A stretch of DNA of 64,000 nucleotides from Cupriavidus sp. EM10 (lineage in GTDB: Bacteria; Pseudomonadota; Gammaproteobacteria; Burkholderiales; Burkholderiaceae). The DNA is taken from positions 62,001 through 126,000 of the forward strand of contig NZ_CP076061.1 of NCBI RefSeq assembly GCF_018729255.1, in the 5' to 3' direction. Under the pieces are notes generated by a model that saw nothing but the letters and a program-made list of their open reading frames with translations, did not search any database and was not told the DNA's origin. Every line of letters starts with the position of its first letter. Positions within the stretch are counted from its first letter, which is position 1. Shown in pieces: positions 35,806 to 44,017 of the stretch. A program made the position numbers and the translations under genes.

Positions 35806-36789
35806 ATGCAACGACGTCGCTTCTTCCGCGTCGCGCTGGCCGCTTACGGCCTGTCGCTGGCGGCATCGCTCGGCACCCCGGCAGGGGCTGCCGAAGACTT
35901 TCCTACCCGTCCGATCCGGCTCATCGTGCCTTATGGCGCCGGCGGCGTGACCGACCAGGTAACGCGCGCCCTGGCCGACGCGGCGGGCCGCGACCTGGGG
36001 CAATCCATCGTCGTGGAGAACAAGCCCGGCGTCAGCGGCACGCTGGGCGCCACGCAGATGGTGACCACGGAGCCTGACGGCTACACGCTGAGCATGGCGC
36101 CGGTGGTGATCTTCCGTCTGCCGCACGTGCAGAAAATGCGCTACGACCCGCTCAAGGATCTGACCTACGTGTCGATGATCGCGGACTACAACTTCGCCGT
36201 GGCCGTGAAGAAGGACGCGAAGTGGCAGACCATGCAGGAGCTGATTGCCGACGCGAAGGCGAACAAGAAGGGCATCAGCTATGGCACCACAGGCATCTAC
36301 GGCAGCCAGCACCTGACGATCTCGGAACTGGCGCGCGTGTCGCAATCGAACTGGACGCACGTTCCCTACAAGGGCGACGCCGAGGCGATTACGGCGCTGC
36401 TGAGCGGTTCATCCGATGTGGCGGTGCTGTCGAACACGCTGCTGCCTTACGTGCAGAACGGGCAGATGCGCGTGCTGGCCACGCTCTCTGAAAAGCGCGC
36501 CGCAGACTTTCCGAATGCGCCGACGCTGAAGGAGATCGGCTATCCGGTGTGGTCGAACTCGCCGTTCGGCATCATCGGCCCGGCAAACATGAAGCCGGCC
36601 GTGGTGAAACGGCTGGACGAAGCCTTCCGCAACGCGCTCAGGGACCCGAAGTTCCTGAACGTGACCCGCCAGTACGGCATGGTCACCAACTACATGGGCC
36701 CGGAGCAATATTCGGCGTACGCCCAGAAGGCGTTCAAGAGCGAAGGGGAGATCATCTCCCGCCTGGCCGAAGCGATGAAGAATCAGTAA
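35806..36789 (+). CDS. Bug-family tripartite tricarboxylate transporter substrate-binding protein
   Basis: 327 residues with an Arg-rich signal peptide (MQRRRFFRVALAAYGLSLAA) and the family signatures FPTRPIRLIVPYGAGGVTDQ, VVENKPGVSGTLG, DGYTLSMAP, HVPYKGDAEAITALLSGSSD and the closing MKPAVVKRLDEAFRNAL. Periplasmic Bug proteins bind small carboxylates for TctAB-type or other uptake; no membrane subunits are nearby. An AGGAGA ribosome site is about seven bases before the ATG. The ligand is unknown. Confidence 0.92.
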   Translation: MQRRRFFRVALAAYGLSLAASLGTPAGAAEDFPTRPIRLIVPYGAGGVTDQVTRALADAAGRDLGQSIVVENKPGVSGTLGATQMVTTEPDGYTLSMAPVVIFRLPHVQKMRYDPLKDLTYVSMIADYNFAVAVKKDAKWQTMQELIADAKANKKGISYGTTGIYGSQHLTISELARVSQSNWTHVPYKGDAEAITALLSGSSDVAVLSNTLLPYVQNGQMRVLATLSEKRAADFPNAPTLKEIGYPVWSNSPFGIIGPANMKPAVVKRLDEAFRNALRDPKFLNVTRQYGMVTNYMGPEQYSAYAQKAFKSEGEIISRLAEAMKNQ

Positions 36790-36857
36790 AGGTTCTTCGA
36801 GGTGGGTCGGCGTGCATCGTATTGACGCCAGCGCGACGGGGCTCATCAACGCTGCAG

Positions 36858-37370
36858 TCAGCCTCGCATGGACTTTTTACGATGCTGGCAGGCGCCCTCC
36901 TCGATATGCGCTCCGGGCCCCTGCTGCGCCATCACGTCCTGCGGATTGCGCAGCGGACACGCCTTCAGCGACAGGCAGCCGCAGCCGATGCAGCCGTCCA
37001 GCTGGTCGCGCAGCATGGTCAGCGTGCGAATCCGCGCATCCAGATCCTCGCGCCAGGCCGCCGACAGCCGGCGCCAGTCGGCTACCGTGGGGGCCTTGTT
37101 GGCCGGCAGATGGGCGAAAGCGTCGGCAATCGTCGCCAGCGGCAGCCCCATGCGCTGCGCCACGCGGATCACCGCCAGCCGGCGCAGGATGCCGCGCGGA
37201 TAGCGGCGCTGGTTGCCTGCGCTGCGCGTGCTGGCGATCAATCCTTTCAATTCGTAGAAATGCAATGCCGATACCGCGATACCGCTGCGTTGGGCCACTT
37301 CGCCGACGGTCAGCGGGTCGCGCGCGCGCAGCAGCCGTTCCGGGCGTGGGGGGGCGACGGTCCTGGACAT
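36858..37370 (-). CDS. soxR: Redox-sensitive MerR-family regulator SoxR
   Basis: 170 residues. The MerR-type DNA-binding head reads [20 protein letters not shown], followed by a dimerisation helix. The [2Fe-2S] cluster site [12 protein letters not shown] gives Cys 127, 130, 132 and 138 with the exact SoxR spacing. It activates promoters with an over-long spacer when the cluster is oxidised by redox-cycling compounds. A SoxR-type operator lies in the divergent region upstream. AGGGA is six bases before the ATG. It is convergent with the Bug gene. Confidence 0.95.
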   Translation of the reverse strand: MSRTVAPPRPERLLRARDPLTVGEVAQRSGIAVSALHFYELKGLIASTRSAGNQRRYPRGILRRLAVIRVAQRMGLPLATIADAFAHLPANKAPTVADWRRLSAAWREDLDARIRTLTMLRDQLDGCIGCGCLSLKACPLRNPQDVMAQQGPGAHIEEGACQHRKKSMRG

Positions 37371-37436
37371 GTTGATCCCTGATTTTTGAAGAAAGTACGA
37401 ATTCCCTTGCAGAGCGCGATGGTATCGCAGTTGCGC

Positions 37437-37467
37437 TTGACCTCAAGCGTGGTTGAGGTTCGATACT
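37437..37467 (+). promoter_or_regulatory. SoxR-type promoter of the RidA gene
   Basis: A -35 TTGACC (37437-37442) and -10 GATACT (37462-37467) are separated by 19 bp, the long spacer expected for MerR/SoxR-activated promoters. Within it the 18-bp operator CCTCAAGCGTGGTTGAGG (37441-37458) has perfect CCTCAA/TTGAGG arms, as in the E. coli soxS box. The RidA gene starts 35 bp downstream; soxR starts on the other side at 37370. Confidence 0.8.
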
Positions 37468-37502
37468 GGCGCCACCTTGACTCAGGAACCCAGGACCCTG
37501 CC

Positions 37503-37982
37503 ATGTTGCTCGAATCGCCCCGCGCGCCGTACCTGCAATTCATGAATCCGCCCGACCTCTACGATCCCCGCCTGAACGGCTATTCCCACGTGGCAATCGC
37601 CACGCGGCCGGCAAGAATCGTGTTTGCCGCCGGTCAGGGCGGAGAAGACATGTGCGGCGGCTTGCGCGCCGATTTTTCCGCGCAGGTGACGCAGGCACTG
37701 GCCAACCTGCGCGTGGCGCTACAGGCCGGGGGCGCCGACATCCCCGACGTGGCCAAGATCACCGTGCTGATCGTCGATCATTCGATGGCGCGGCTGGCCA
37801 TCTTCAGCCGAGCCTGGCAGGCGCTGCTGGGAGACTGGCCCGCGCCGGCGTGCACGTTGATACCCGTGCCCCGGCTGGCACTGGACGGCATGCTGTTCGA
37901 GATTGAAGCCGTGGCAGTGCTGCCGGAGCAGGAAGATTACTGCCGCTTGGGCGGCGCCGACTTCGGCGCGGAGGCCGGGTAG
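37503..37982 (+). CDS. RidA-family protein (YjgF/YER057c/UK114)
   Basis: 159 residues. Family features include GYSHVAIATRPARIVFAAGQGG, the FSAQVTQALANLRVALQAGG helix, VAKITVLIVDH and PAPACTLIPVPRLALDGMLFEIEAVAV. The conserved Arg of deaminating RidA members (usually in RVAVEVAALP-type or NPARST contexts) is not obvious, so enamine deaminase activity is uncertain. It is the first gene behind the SoxR-type promoter, which suggests induction by redox-active compounds. Its last 46 bases overlap tail-to-tail with the opposite gene. Confidence 0.85.
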   Translation: MLLESPRAPYLQFMNPPDLYDPRLNGYSHVAIATRPARIVFAAGQGGEDMCGGLRADFSAQVTQALANLRVALQAGGADIPDVAKITVLIVDHSMARLAIFSRAWQALLGDWPAPACTLIPVPRLALDGMLFEIEAVAVLPEQEDYCRLGGADFGAEAG

Positions 37983-38236
37983 TCATAGGTCTGCGCCGAC
38001 GAGGTGCCCTGATTGACGGCCGGACCAGTACCCCGGCTGCGATGGCCATCCTTCTGCAATCCCCATTCGCGCGCGCCGGGCGCCACATCGGACGCCGCAG
38101 TGCCTGGCGCCCGGTTGTCTACCTTGGGCGTCTGCGACGGCGTCTGTGCCCAGGCCGCGGCGGCGGCTGCCGCACATGCGATGGCGCACACCACGCGGCG
38201 GGCTTGCATCGACATCGTTTTTTTCTGATTTCTCAT
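37937..38236 (-). CDS. Small exported protein of unknown function
   Basis: 99 residues starting at an ATG with AAGGAG eight bases upstream. A signal peptide of about 28 residues (VVCAIACAAAAAAAWA then cleavage before QTPSQ) is followed by a short, polar, Pro/Ser/Ala-rich mature part (REWGLQKDGHRSRGTGPAVN). No family recognised. Its 3' end overlaps the RidA gene convergently by 46 bp. It follows the small charged protein gene at 38269 on the same strand, 32 bp apart, so the two are probably cotranscribed. Confidence 0.65.
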   Translation of the reverse strand: MRNQKKTMSMQARRVVCAIACAAAAAAAWAQTPSQTPKVDNRAPGTAASDVAPGAREWGLQKDGHRSRGTGPAVNQGTSSAQTYDYPASAPKSAPPKRQ

Positions 38237-38268
38237 ATTGATGGCTCCTTGTGAGCGGGTCAGCCGGG

Positions 38269-38564
38269 TCATGAACGGTTGTCGACCGGGGACGCATCCG
38301 GGTCGCGGCTGCCTGGATCGTGCAAATCCTCGCTGCCGATACCCTCTGACTTGCTTTCCTGCCCCGTGGCGTTATGGCGTCGCGATTCATGCATGGTCGG
38401 ACTTTCCTCGCTGGATGCCCGCCGCGTGGCGGTCGGGTCGCGCTCTTCCCTGGCATCCGGGGCGCCTTCGCGGTTCTGGGTACCCGGGCTGTTTTCGGGG
38501 CATCGTGGGCGCGGCGTCGATCGCGGTTACGACGGCGACGTGTTCCTGCGTAGGCGAAAGGCAT
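38269..38564 (-). CDS. Small charged hypothetical protein (probable frameshift)
   Basis: An ATG with AAGGAG seven bases upstream opens MPFAYAGTRRRRNRDRRR. Adding one C in the CCCC run shortly after HDAP shifts to ENSPGTQNREGAPDAREERD and on to a Ser/Glu/Asp/His-rich end with stop at 38269, giving 98 residues. Without it the frame continues as an Arg/Pro-rich translation that looks like an out-of-frame shadow. The span is one base short of a multiple of three, as in other interrupted genes here. No function recognised. Confidence 0.45.
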
Positions 38565-38663
38565 GGGGCATCTCCTTGTTTGTATGAAGGTCTATGGATG
38601 CTTCAGAGATGATGCCGCCAGCGCGACGGGCCAACACCCACCGCGCTGGCGTGATGCGCCGGG

Positions 38664-40399
38664 TCAGCTTCCAGACTTGCCCGATGTGGACCCCGGCGTG
38701 GTGCCCGGGCTGGACCCCGGCGCGGTGCCGGAACCAAAGCCCGAGCCCGCCGATCCGGAGCCGGCCCCAATGCTGGAGCCCAGGCTGCCCGAGCTGCCTG
38801 CCGCGCTGGATGGCGCGGTGCCGCCCTGGCTGCCCAGGCCTTGCGTACCCTGGCTGCCTTGGCCGCCTTGGCTGCCTTGGCTCCCTTGAGTGCCTTGGCT
38901 GCCCAGCGAGCCTTGCGTACCTTGGGACTGGCGCGATCCGCCCATACGGTCCTGACCGCCCGAGCCGCCCATGGACGATTCACGGGTGACGCGGATCTGG
39001 TTGTGCACGTCCTTCACGCCGAACACTTCCTCGGCCATGTCCTCGATCCGGTATTTCTGCTGGCGGTCCTGCACCGTGCCGCTCAGCGTGACCACGCCGC
39101 TTGCCACCGAAACCTCGACCTCGCGCACATCGAGGCGTCCGCTCATGGCCAGCCGCTCGCACAGGTCTTCGCGGATGCGGTCGTCCGAGCGCTGATAGCC
39201 CTTGGGGCCCGTGCGCTGCGTGCGCCGGGCTGCGGCCGAGCCCCCAGCCCCGCCATAGCCGCGATTCAGATCGTTCCGCTCGTTGGCGCCGGTGAAATGC
39301 TCGTAGGCACGTTCATTGGGATCGTAGCCGCCCGCGCCGGTGCTGCCGCCATAGTTCCCAAAGCCGCCATAGCCGCCATAGCCGCCGGATCCGCCACGTC
39401 CGCTACGCTCGCCGCGGTCTCCCGTCCGACCACCCATCTGGCCACCGATCTGCCCGGAGCCGGGCCCGCGCCGCTCGCGGCGCTCGTGCTCGTCCAGCCA
39501 GTCGGAACCCGCGCGGCGTTGCGAGCTCTGGTAGCCCTGGCCGCCGAAAGATTGCTGGTCGCCCTGGTTGCCATAGTCCGATACGCCATAGCCGCCCCGA
39601 TAGTGCGTGCGCATGTCGGGTTCCGACCCCGTGGGGCCTTCCCATCCACCGCCTGCCTCGCGGCCCATCGACCGGCGACCCTGCTGGCCGCGCCAGCTTT
39701 CCCGTCCGCTTTCCTGTCCGCTCCGGCGGCCTTGCTCGCGACCCTGTTCCCAGCCGCCCTGCCGCTGCCCCGATCCACCTCGCGCCGGTTGATCCCAGCC
39801 CGCACGACCCTGTCCCCACTCGTCGCGCTGGCTGCCCTGCTGGCTCGACCATTCGCTGCCGCGGCCGGTATTGCCTTCCTGGTGCCAGTCGCCCCAGCGC
39901 TCGCGCTCATCGTGTTGCGGTCCGCTGCGTTCGCCCATGCTCCGGCCGGACTGCTGGCGCCCGCCCTGGCGGCCCTGGCCCTCGCCATATTCGCCGTAGC
40001 GTCCTTCGCCATAGCCTTCCTCGTAGCGCCGGCTCTGCCCTCATAGCCGCCGTAGCCGCTCGATGACGACACCGGCGACGCGCCTTGCGACGATCCTTGC
40101 GACGATGTGCCCTGACCGCTCCAGCGGTTGCCGCCGGGTTGCTGCTGGCCGCTGCCTTGCCAGTCGCTGCCTGCGCCGGGCTGGCCCGGCTGGGATTGTC
40201 CACGGCCCTGCCAGTCGCTACCGCCCTGTTGCCGGTGCGTCAGCCAGTCGCCGCCGCTGTAGGCCTCCTGTTGGCGCTGCCGGTTGCCTTGCTGGCGGTT
40301 CTGGTCGCGGTCATCCCAATCACTGCGATCGTCACGTTCCGCGCCATAGGTGCCGTAGCGGTCGTCGGAACCACTACCCCTGTTGTTTCCCTGGTTCAT
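38664..40399 (-). CDS. BON-domain protein with long low-complexity arms (frameshifted as read)
   Basis: Starts MNQGNNRGSGSDDRYG with GGAG eight bases upstream. The first 120 residues and the rest are in two frames; one extra G near 40041 turns YEGRAG into YEGGQSRRYEEGYGEG and gives about 578 residues. Before the BON domain lies a Gly/Gln/Arg/Ser-rich stretch resembling SWFGD-type proteins. The single BON domain (about 380-455) is RIREDLCERLAMSGRLDV to VKDVHNQIRV. The tail is Gly/Ser/Gln/Thr repeats. No signal peptide is seen. BON domains bind phospholipid surfaces in envelope-stress proteins; a protective role is inferred. A paralogue lies at 43014-43853. Confidence 0.75.
38830..38940. repeat. 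Short tandem low-complexity repeat in the BON protein C-terminus
   Basis: Imperfect 9-bp units of the type CTTGGCTGC/CTTGGGTGC encode SQG, TQG and LGSQG repeats. They are in frame and would yield a flexible Gly/Ser/Gln/Thr tail. Such repeats can expand or contract by slippage. Confidence 0.6.
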
Positions 40400-40709
40400 G
40401 AGCGTCTCCGGTTGGGTCAATTCAGCGGGTCGATTCGGTCCCGACCCGGTCGATACGGAATCGATACGAAACCAGCGACGCAAATTCCATACCGCTGAGC
40501 GCCAAGGGCCGCCAGGAGGCTTATAGACACCTGCGCATGTGCACCGGGGGCAAGTGGCCGGTTCGATTTACATGCCCATATAAATCCTGCCAACCCGCTT
40601 CACATGCTGTAGTCAACGGCCTACAGCCGTTTCAGTGGCATCCCCCTGAGCGCATGGGTGGCGGAGTCATATCGTGGAGTCACCGCCACCAACTTTTGGG
40701 AGACGAACG
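40400..40709. other. Divergent intergenic region
   Basis: 310 bp between the minus-strand BON gene and the plus-strand exported protein gene. It contains an AT-richer stretch (40560-40620) suitable for promoters. I see no gene and no clear operator. Confidence 0.5.
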
Positions 40710-41066
40710 ATGAAACGCCTGCTCACGACCACCGCCCTGGCCATCAGCGCCATTGTCTGCATGCCGGCCATGGCACAGCCGAGAAACGATCCGCCCCTTT
40801 CGCCCAATGCGACGAACCCCAGCGCCCCGCCGGCACCGGAGGGCCCGTCGACGCAACGCGGCAGCTCGGGCAGCGGCGCCATGATGACCGGCGACTCGAC
40901 CATGCAGCAGGACAAGGACTCGCAAGCCAACAAGGCGCACAAGACCAAGAAGAACACCGGTCAACGCGCCAAGAAGCCACGCGAGCAGGACGCCTCGCCG
41001 GTCGCCACGCCGACGGCGCCTTCGGGCCCGAAGGGCGACTCGCCGGACCCGGTCCAGAAGCCGTAA
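40710..41066 (+). CDS. Small exported Lys/Pro-rich protein of unknown function
   Basis: 118 residues beginning MKRLLTTTALAISAIVCMPAMA, a clear signal peptide cleaved before QPRNDPP. The mature part is disordered, with a Lys-rich patch (NKAHKTKKNTGQRAKKPREQ) and Pro/Ser/Thr elsewhere. GGGAG is eight bases before the ATG. A strong terminator follows at 41128. Function unknown; its context is a run of small exported or charged proteins near the BON genes. Confidence 0.7.
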   Translation: MKRLLTTTALAISAIVCMPAMAQPRNDPPLSPNATNPSAPPAPEGPSTQRGSSGSGAMMTGDSTMQQDKDSQANKAHKTKKNTGQRAKKPREQDASPVATPTAPSGPKGDSPDPVQKP

Positions 41067-41127
41067 CGGTCAGGTCACGCCAGCGGGTCTGCCTTTCCAC
41101 GGGCTCGCCCCGTAGACCCACTAGCGG

Positions 41128-41174
41128 CGCGCCGCACATTGCCTCCCCGGGGGGCAGTGTGCGGCGCGTTTTTT
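41128..41174 (+). terminator. Intrinsic terminator
   Basis: A 16-base stem (CGCGCCGCACATTGCC with GGCAGTGTGCGGCGCG, one non-Watson-Crick pair) around a nine-base loop is followed directly by six T. It ends the exported protein gene at 40710-41066. Confidence 0.9.
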
Positions 41175-41332
41175 GCATGTGTCATGCGGGCCCGACGCCC
41201 GACATCGCCCCGCGCGATGCCCGGTCATGGCCAGTAATTTCCGATATGCACAAGATTCACCACGCCAGCATTGCAATCTGGCCGCCGGCCAGCGCGCTTC
41301 ACCTACAGTTAGAGCATCAACCGGAGACGTTC

Positions 41333-41812
41333 ATGGATGCACTGAACACCACGCTGGCGAGGCTTAGCCGTCATGCCATGCAGTGTGCAGAAGCGCTGGC
41401 GGCCGTGGCTGCGGCGGCATCGGACCCGCAGATTCGGGCAGTGCTCGCGCACCGCGCCAACATGCAGCGCTGTGCGTCGGCCGAACTGGCCTCTCGGGCC
41501 GGCGCAGCCGGCGACGGCCCGGAGGGCGCCGCAACGGGCCGCGCCCGCGATCCGCAATATGTGTCGCCACCTGCCGAAACAGGCGAACTGCCCCTGCTGC
41601 GCCATGCCGCCCAGCAGGCCGGCCGCGCCGCGGCGGCCTACGGCGAACTGCTGCGAGAGCCGCTGGACGATGCCGAGTTGCGGCTGCTCCTGGCCCACTA
41701 CTACCGGGGGGCGACCGAACTGCAGCGGCTGCTGGAACAGCGGGCGATGGAGTTCACGCCAGCGCGGTCCCCGGGAGCCGGGGCGCGCCGCATGGTGCCG
41801 CGCGTCCATTGA
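41333..41812 (+). CDS. Helical hypothetical protein
   Basis: 159 residues, mostly Ala/Leu-rich helices (AMQCAEALAAVAAAASDPQI, then RHAAQQAGRAAAAYGELL and DDAELRLLLAHYYRGATELQ). It resembles small four-helix-bundle, ferritin-like stress proteins, but I cannot assign a family. The ATG at 41333 has GGAG seven bases upstream. No signal peptide. Confidence 0.6.
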   Translation: MDALNTTLARLSRHAMQCAEALAAVAAAASDPQIRAVLAHRANMQRCASAELASRAGAAGDGPEGAATGRARDPQYVSPPAETGELPLLRHAAQQAGRAAAAYGELLREPLDDAELRLLLAHYYRGATELQRLLEQRAMEFTPARSPGAGARRMVPRVH

Positions 41813-41833
41813 TCGACGTGTCAAACCGGACAG

Positions 41834-42373
41834 TCAGCCCGCTGCCGGTGGCCCCGCCAGCGCCGCCTGGCGCCGTGCGCCCAGTTCCTGCTGGGGCTGG
41901 TAGGGCCGGATCACCAGCGCCACATAGTCCTCGTCGTCGGGATTGACGACCAGGTAGACGAGTCCCGACATCACCAGGGCCACCTCGCCCAGTTGGCCGG
42001 CGATGCGTGCCGCCACGAAATACTGGAGCAGATTCGGCTCCACGGTGGCGTCGATGGCGCGGGCGGCGGTGCAGATCGTCGTCATGCACTGGTCGACCGC
42101 ACGGCAGACCACCACCACTTCTTCGATGGCATAGCCGGTGGACGCGCCGCGCACCAAGACCGATACGCCTTCGCTGGTCTTGGCGCGATGCCATCCCGGC
42201 TTGGAAGCGAAATCCGGCAGCGTGAGCTTGGCGCCCACGTCGTGGGCCGCCACGTTGAATTGCTGGGCAAAGTCGTGCGGGCTGATGGAAAGCAGTTGTC
42301 GCTCGACGGGCGTCGACGACACGGCCATGGAGGAAGCCACGCTGAGAGTGGCCAGGACGCCGGTCAGATTCAT
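41834..42373 (-). CDS. Exported protein of unknown function
   Basis: 179 residues. The N-terminus (MNLTGVLATLSVASSMAVSS) looks like a signal sequence. The rest is a mixed alpha/beta domain with VLVRGASTGYAIEEVVVVCR and two Cys about nine residues apart (CRAVDQCMTTIC). GGGAG lies seven bases before the ATG. It is convergent with the gene at 41333. No family recognised. Confidence 0.6.
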   Translation of the reverse strand: MNLTGVLATLSVASSMAVSSTPVERQLLSISPHDFAQQFNVAAHDVGAKLTLPDFASKPGWHRAKTSEGVSVLVRGASTGYAIEEVVVVCRAVDQCMTTICTAARAIDATVEPNLLQYFVAARIAGQLGEVALVMSGLVYLVVNPDDEDYVALVIRPYQPQQELGARRQAALAGPPAAG

Positions 42374-42574
42374 CGTTATCTCCCTCGCACGATGCTTGCC
42401 TTGCTCAGCAATTGCCGTTCCAGCCTCTTGACGGGTCGGTCGGCGGGCGGATTTGGCGAACGGGTTTCTGCGGCGGTCCCCTGGGAACCACTATAGGCGC
42501 GGCCGCCAACATTGGCATGCAACTTGCCGCCCGAAGGCATATCCGACCATGCAATGACGACTAAAGGAGCGAAG

Positions 42575-42886
42575 ATGAGCAAGACCAGCCGACACAACCG
42601 ACCCGATGCCGACAGCAAGAGCCGGAACCTGGAAGCCGCCGACCCGGAAGGCATCCCCAGTACGCTCGATCCGCGCCTGGACAGCGAAGCCACCGAGGAC
42701 ATCGAGCGCGAACTTGGCGACGTGGCGCGCGAGCGGCATGAGTCCGACGACGACGAACTGCCGGAGGACGAAATTTTCGATGAAGTCCGGCGCGCTGCCG
42801 AGGAACTGCCGGCCGATACGCCCGTGGATCGCGCCGACCAGACCGACAAGCGCATGGAGAATCCGCCTAGCGGCAGCGACCTGTAG
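42575..42886 (+). CDS. Small acidic hypothetical protein
   Basis: 103 residues with AAGGAG five bases before the ATG. It is highly charged (SDDDELPEDEIFDEVRRAAE) and probably disordered or helical. Similar short acidic proteins accompany stress genes in Burkholderiaceae, but I cannot name a function. Confidence 0.6.
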   Translation: MSKTSRHNRPDADSKSRNLEAADPEGIPSTLDPRLDSEATEDIERELGDVARERHESDDDELPEDEIFDEVRRAAEELPADTPVDRADQTDKRMENPPSGSDL

Positions 42887-42923
42887 CCCTGGTACGGTGC
42901 ATTGAGTCCGCCCCGCGAGCAGC

Positions 42924-42950
42924 AAAAAGCCCCGGCAGAGGCCGGGGCTT
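42924..42950 (-). terminator. Intrinsic terminator of the second BON gene
   Basis: On the minus strand AAGCCCCGGC, a short loop and GCCGGGGCTT are followed by TTT. It lies about 65 bp after the BON gene stop at 43014. The plus-strand gene ending at 42886 could use it in reverse only weakly. Confidence 0.75.
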
Positions 42951-43013
42951 GCGGGCGGGTGGTCCGGATACGCCGCGAAAACTGAAGGAAATCGCAGGAA
43001 ATTGAAGGAACGA

Positions 43014-43853
43014 CTATTCGGATGCCAGTACGCCGTACGGGCGCACGTGAATCTGGTTCACCACGTCGGAAACGCCGTACGTGTCGTCGACAAGATCCTC
43101 GATCTCGTATTTCATGCGGCGATTGTCCACGGTGCCGGTCAGCGTCACCACGCTACCTGACACGGTGACCGTCACATCGCTGACGTCCAGCGTGGGCGCG
43201 TGGGTCAGGCGCTCGCACACCTCTTCCCGGATCCGCTCGTCGGAGCGTGTGTAGTTCTTGGGCCCGGCGGCACGACGGCCGTAGGCTTCCGGTCCGCGTC
43301 CATGGACGGCATCGCCCGTGCGCGGCCGCTGGCGGAAGTTGCGGCCCGATTCCACGCCGTAGTCCTCGTAGCCCGAGCCCTGGCCATGAGCCTGGCCACG
43401 TTCGTAGCCGCCTTCATAGCCGCTGCGCGTACCGCTCCAGCGCTCGTTGCGCCCCGGGACAGGCGAATTCGACGTGCGCGTGCCGGCGTTGTAGCCATCC
43501 TCGTAGCCGCTGCTGTAGGCACTGACGTAGCCAGGGCCGTGCGGCGAGCTTTCGTCGCGGGATTCGTCGTACGAGGAGCGGCCCGGATAGTAGACCGCCG
43601 CGCCACGTGAACGCCATCCGCCGCTTAGCTGGGCGGTGCGTCCCTGGCGCCATGCGCCCCGGTTGCGGGGATCGTCGCGATCCTCGTAGGCATCGTAAGG
43701 ATTACGTTCGCCGGCGTTGCCATAGCGGCCAGCCGACAGGTCGCGGCGGCGCCAGTTTCGATCGTCGCCAGGCACGTTGCCATAGCCCTCCTCGTAGCCT
43801 CCGTACTGCTGGTCGGGCCTGCGGCGACGGCCGTAGTCGTCTGATCGGTTCAT
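43014..43853 (-). CDS. BON-domain protein, paralogue of the 38.7-40.4 kb gene
   Basis: 279 residues. The first 180 residues are rich in Gly, Tyr, Arg, Asp and Ser (GGYEEGYGNVPGDDRNWRRR). A single C-terminal BON domain follows: GPKNYTRSDERIREEVCERL, DVTVTVSGSVVTLTGTVDNR and GVSDVVNQIHVRPYG. The stretch GPK-Y-RSD-RIRE-CERL is shared with the larger paralogue, so they arose by duplication. The ATG at 43853 is preceded by GGAGGCAAGG. No signal peptide. Likely an envelope/stress protein by analogy. Confidence 0.8.
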   Translation of the reverse strand: MNRSDDYGRRRRPDQQYGGYEEGYGNVPGDDRNWRRRDLSAGRYGNAGERNPYDAYEDRDDPRNRGAWRQGRTAQLSGGWRSRGAAVYYPGRSSYDESRDESSPHGPGYVSAYSSGYEDGYNAGTRTSNSPVPGRNERWSGTRSGYEGGYERGQAHGQGSGYEDYGVESGRNFRQRPRTGDAVHGRGPEAYGRRAAGPKNYTRSDERIREEVCERLTHAPTLDVSDVTVTVSGSVVTLTGTVDNRRMKYEIEDLVDDTYGVSDVVNQIHVRPYGVLASE

Positions 43854-44017
43854 TGCCTTGCCTCCATGAAGCCGGGGCGCAAATCGCCCCCGATACCCGG
43901 AAGCGGGCAAGTTTCGTACCGGTGTGCGCGGCCATGAAACATGGCGCCGGAGACACCGGCGCCATGCAGTTTCTACAAGACCTGCGCGCAGGTCTTGCCC
44001 GATCGGAACTCAGGAAA

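Noticed and set aside
38830..38940. Possible CRISPR-like or regulatory repeat array
   Set aside because: The units are 9 bp without spacers and encode an in-frame SQG/TQG tail, so this is protein low complexity.
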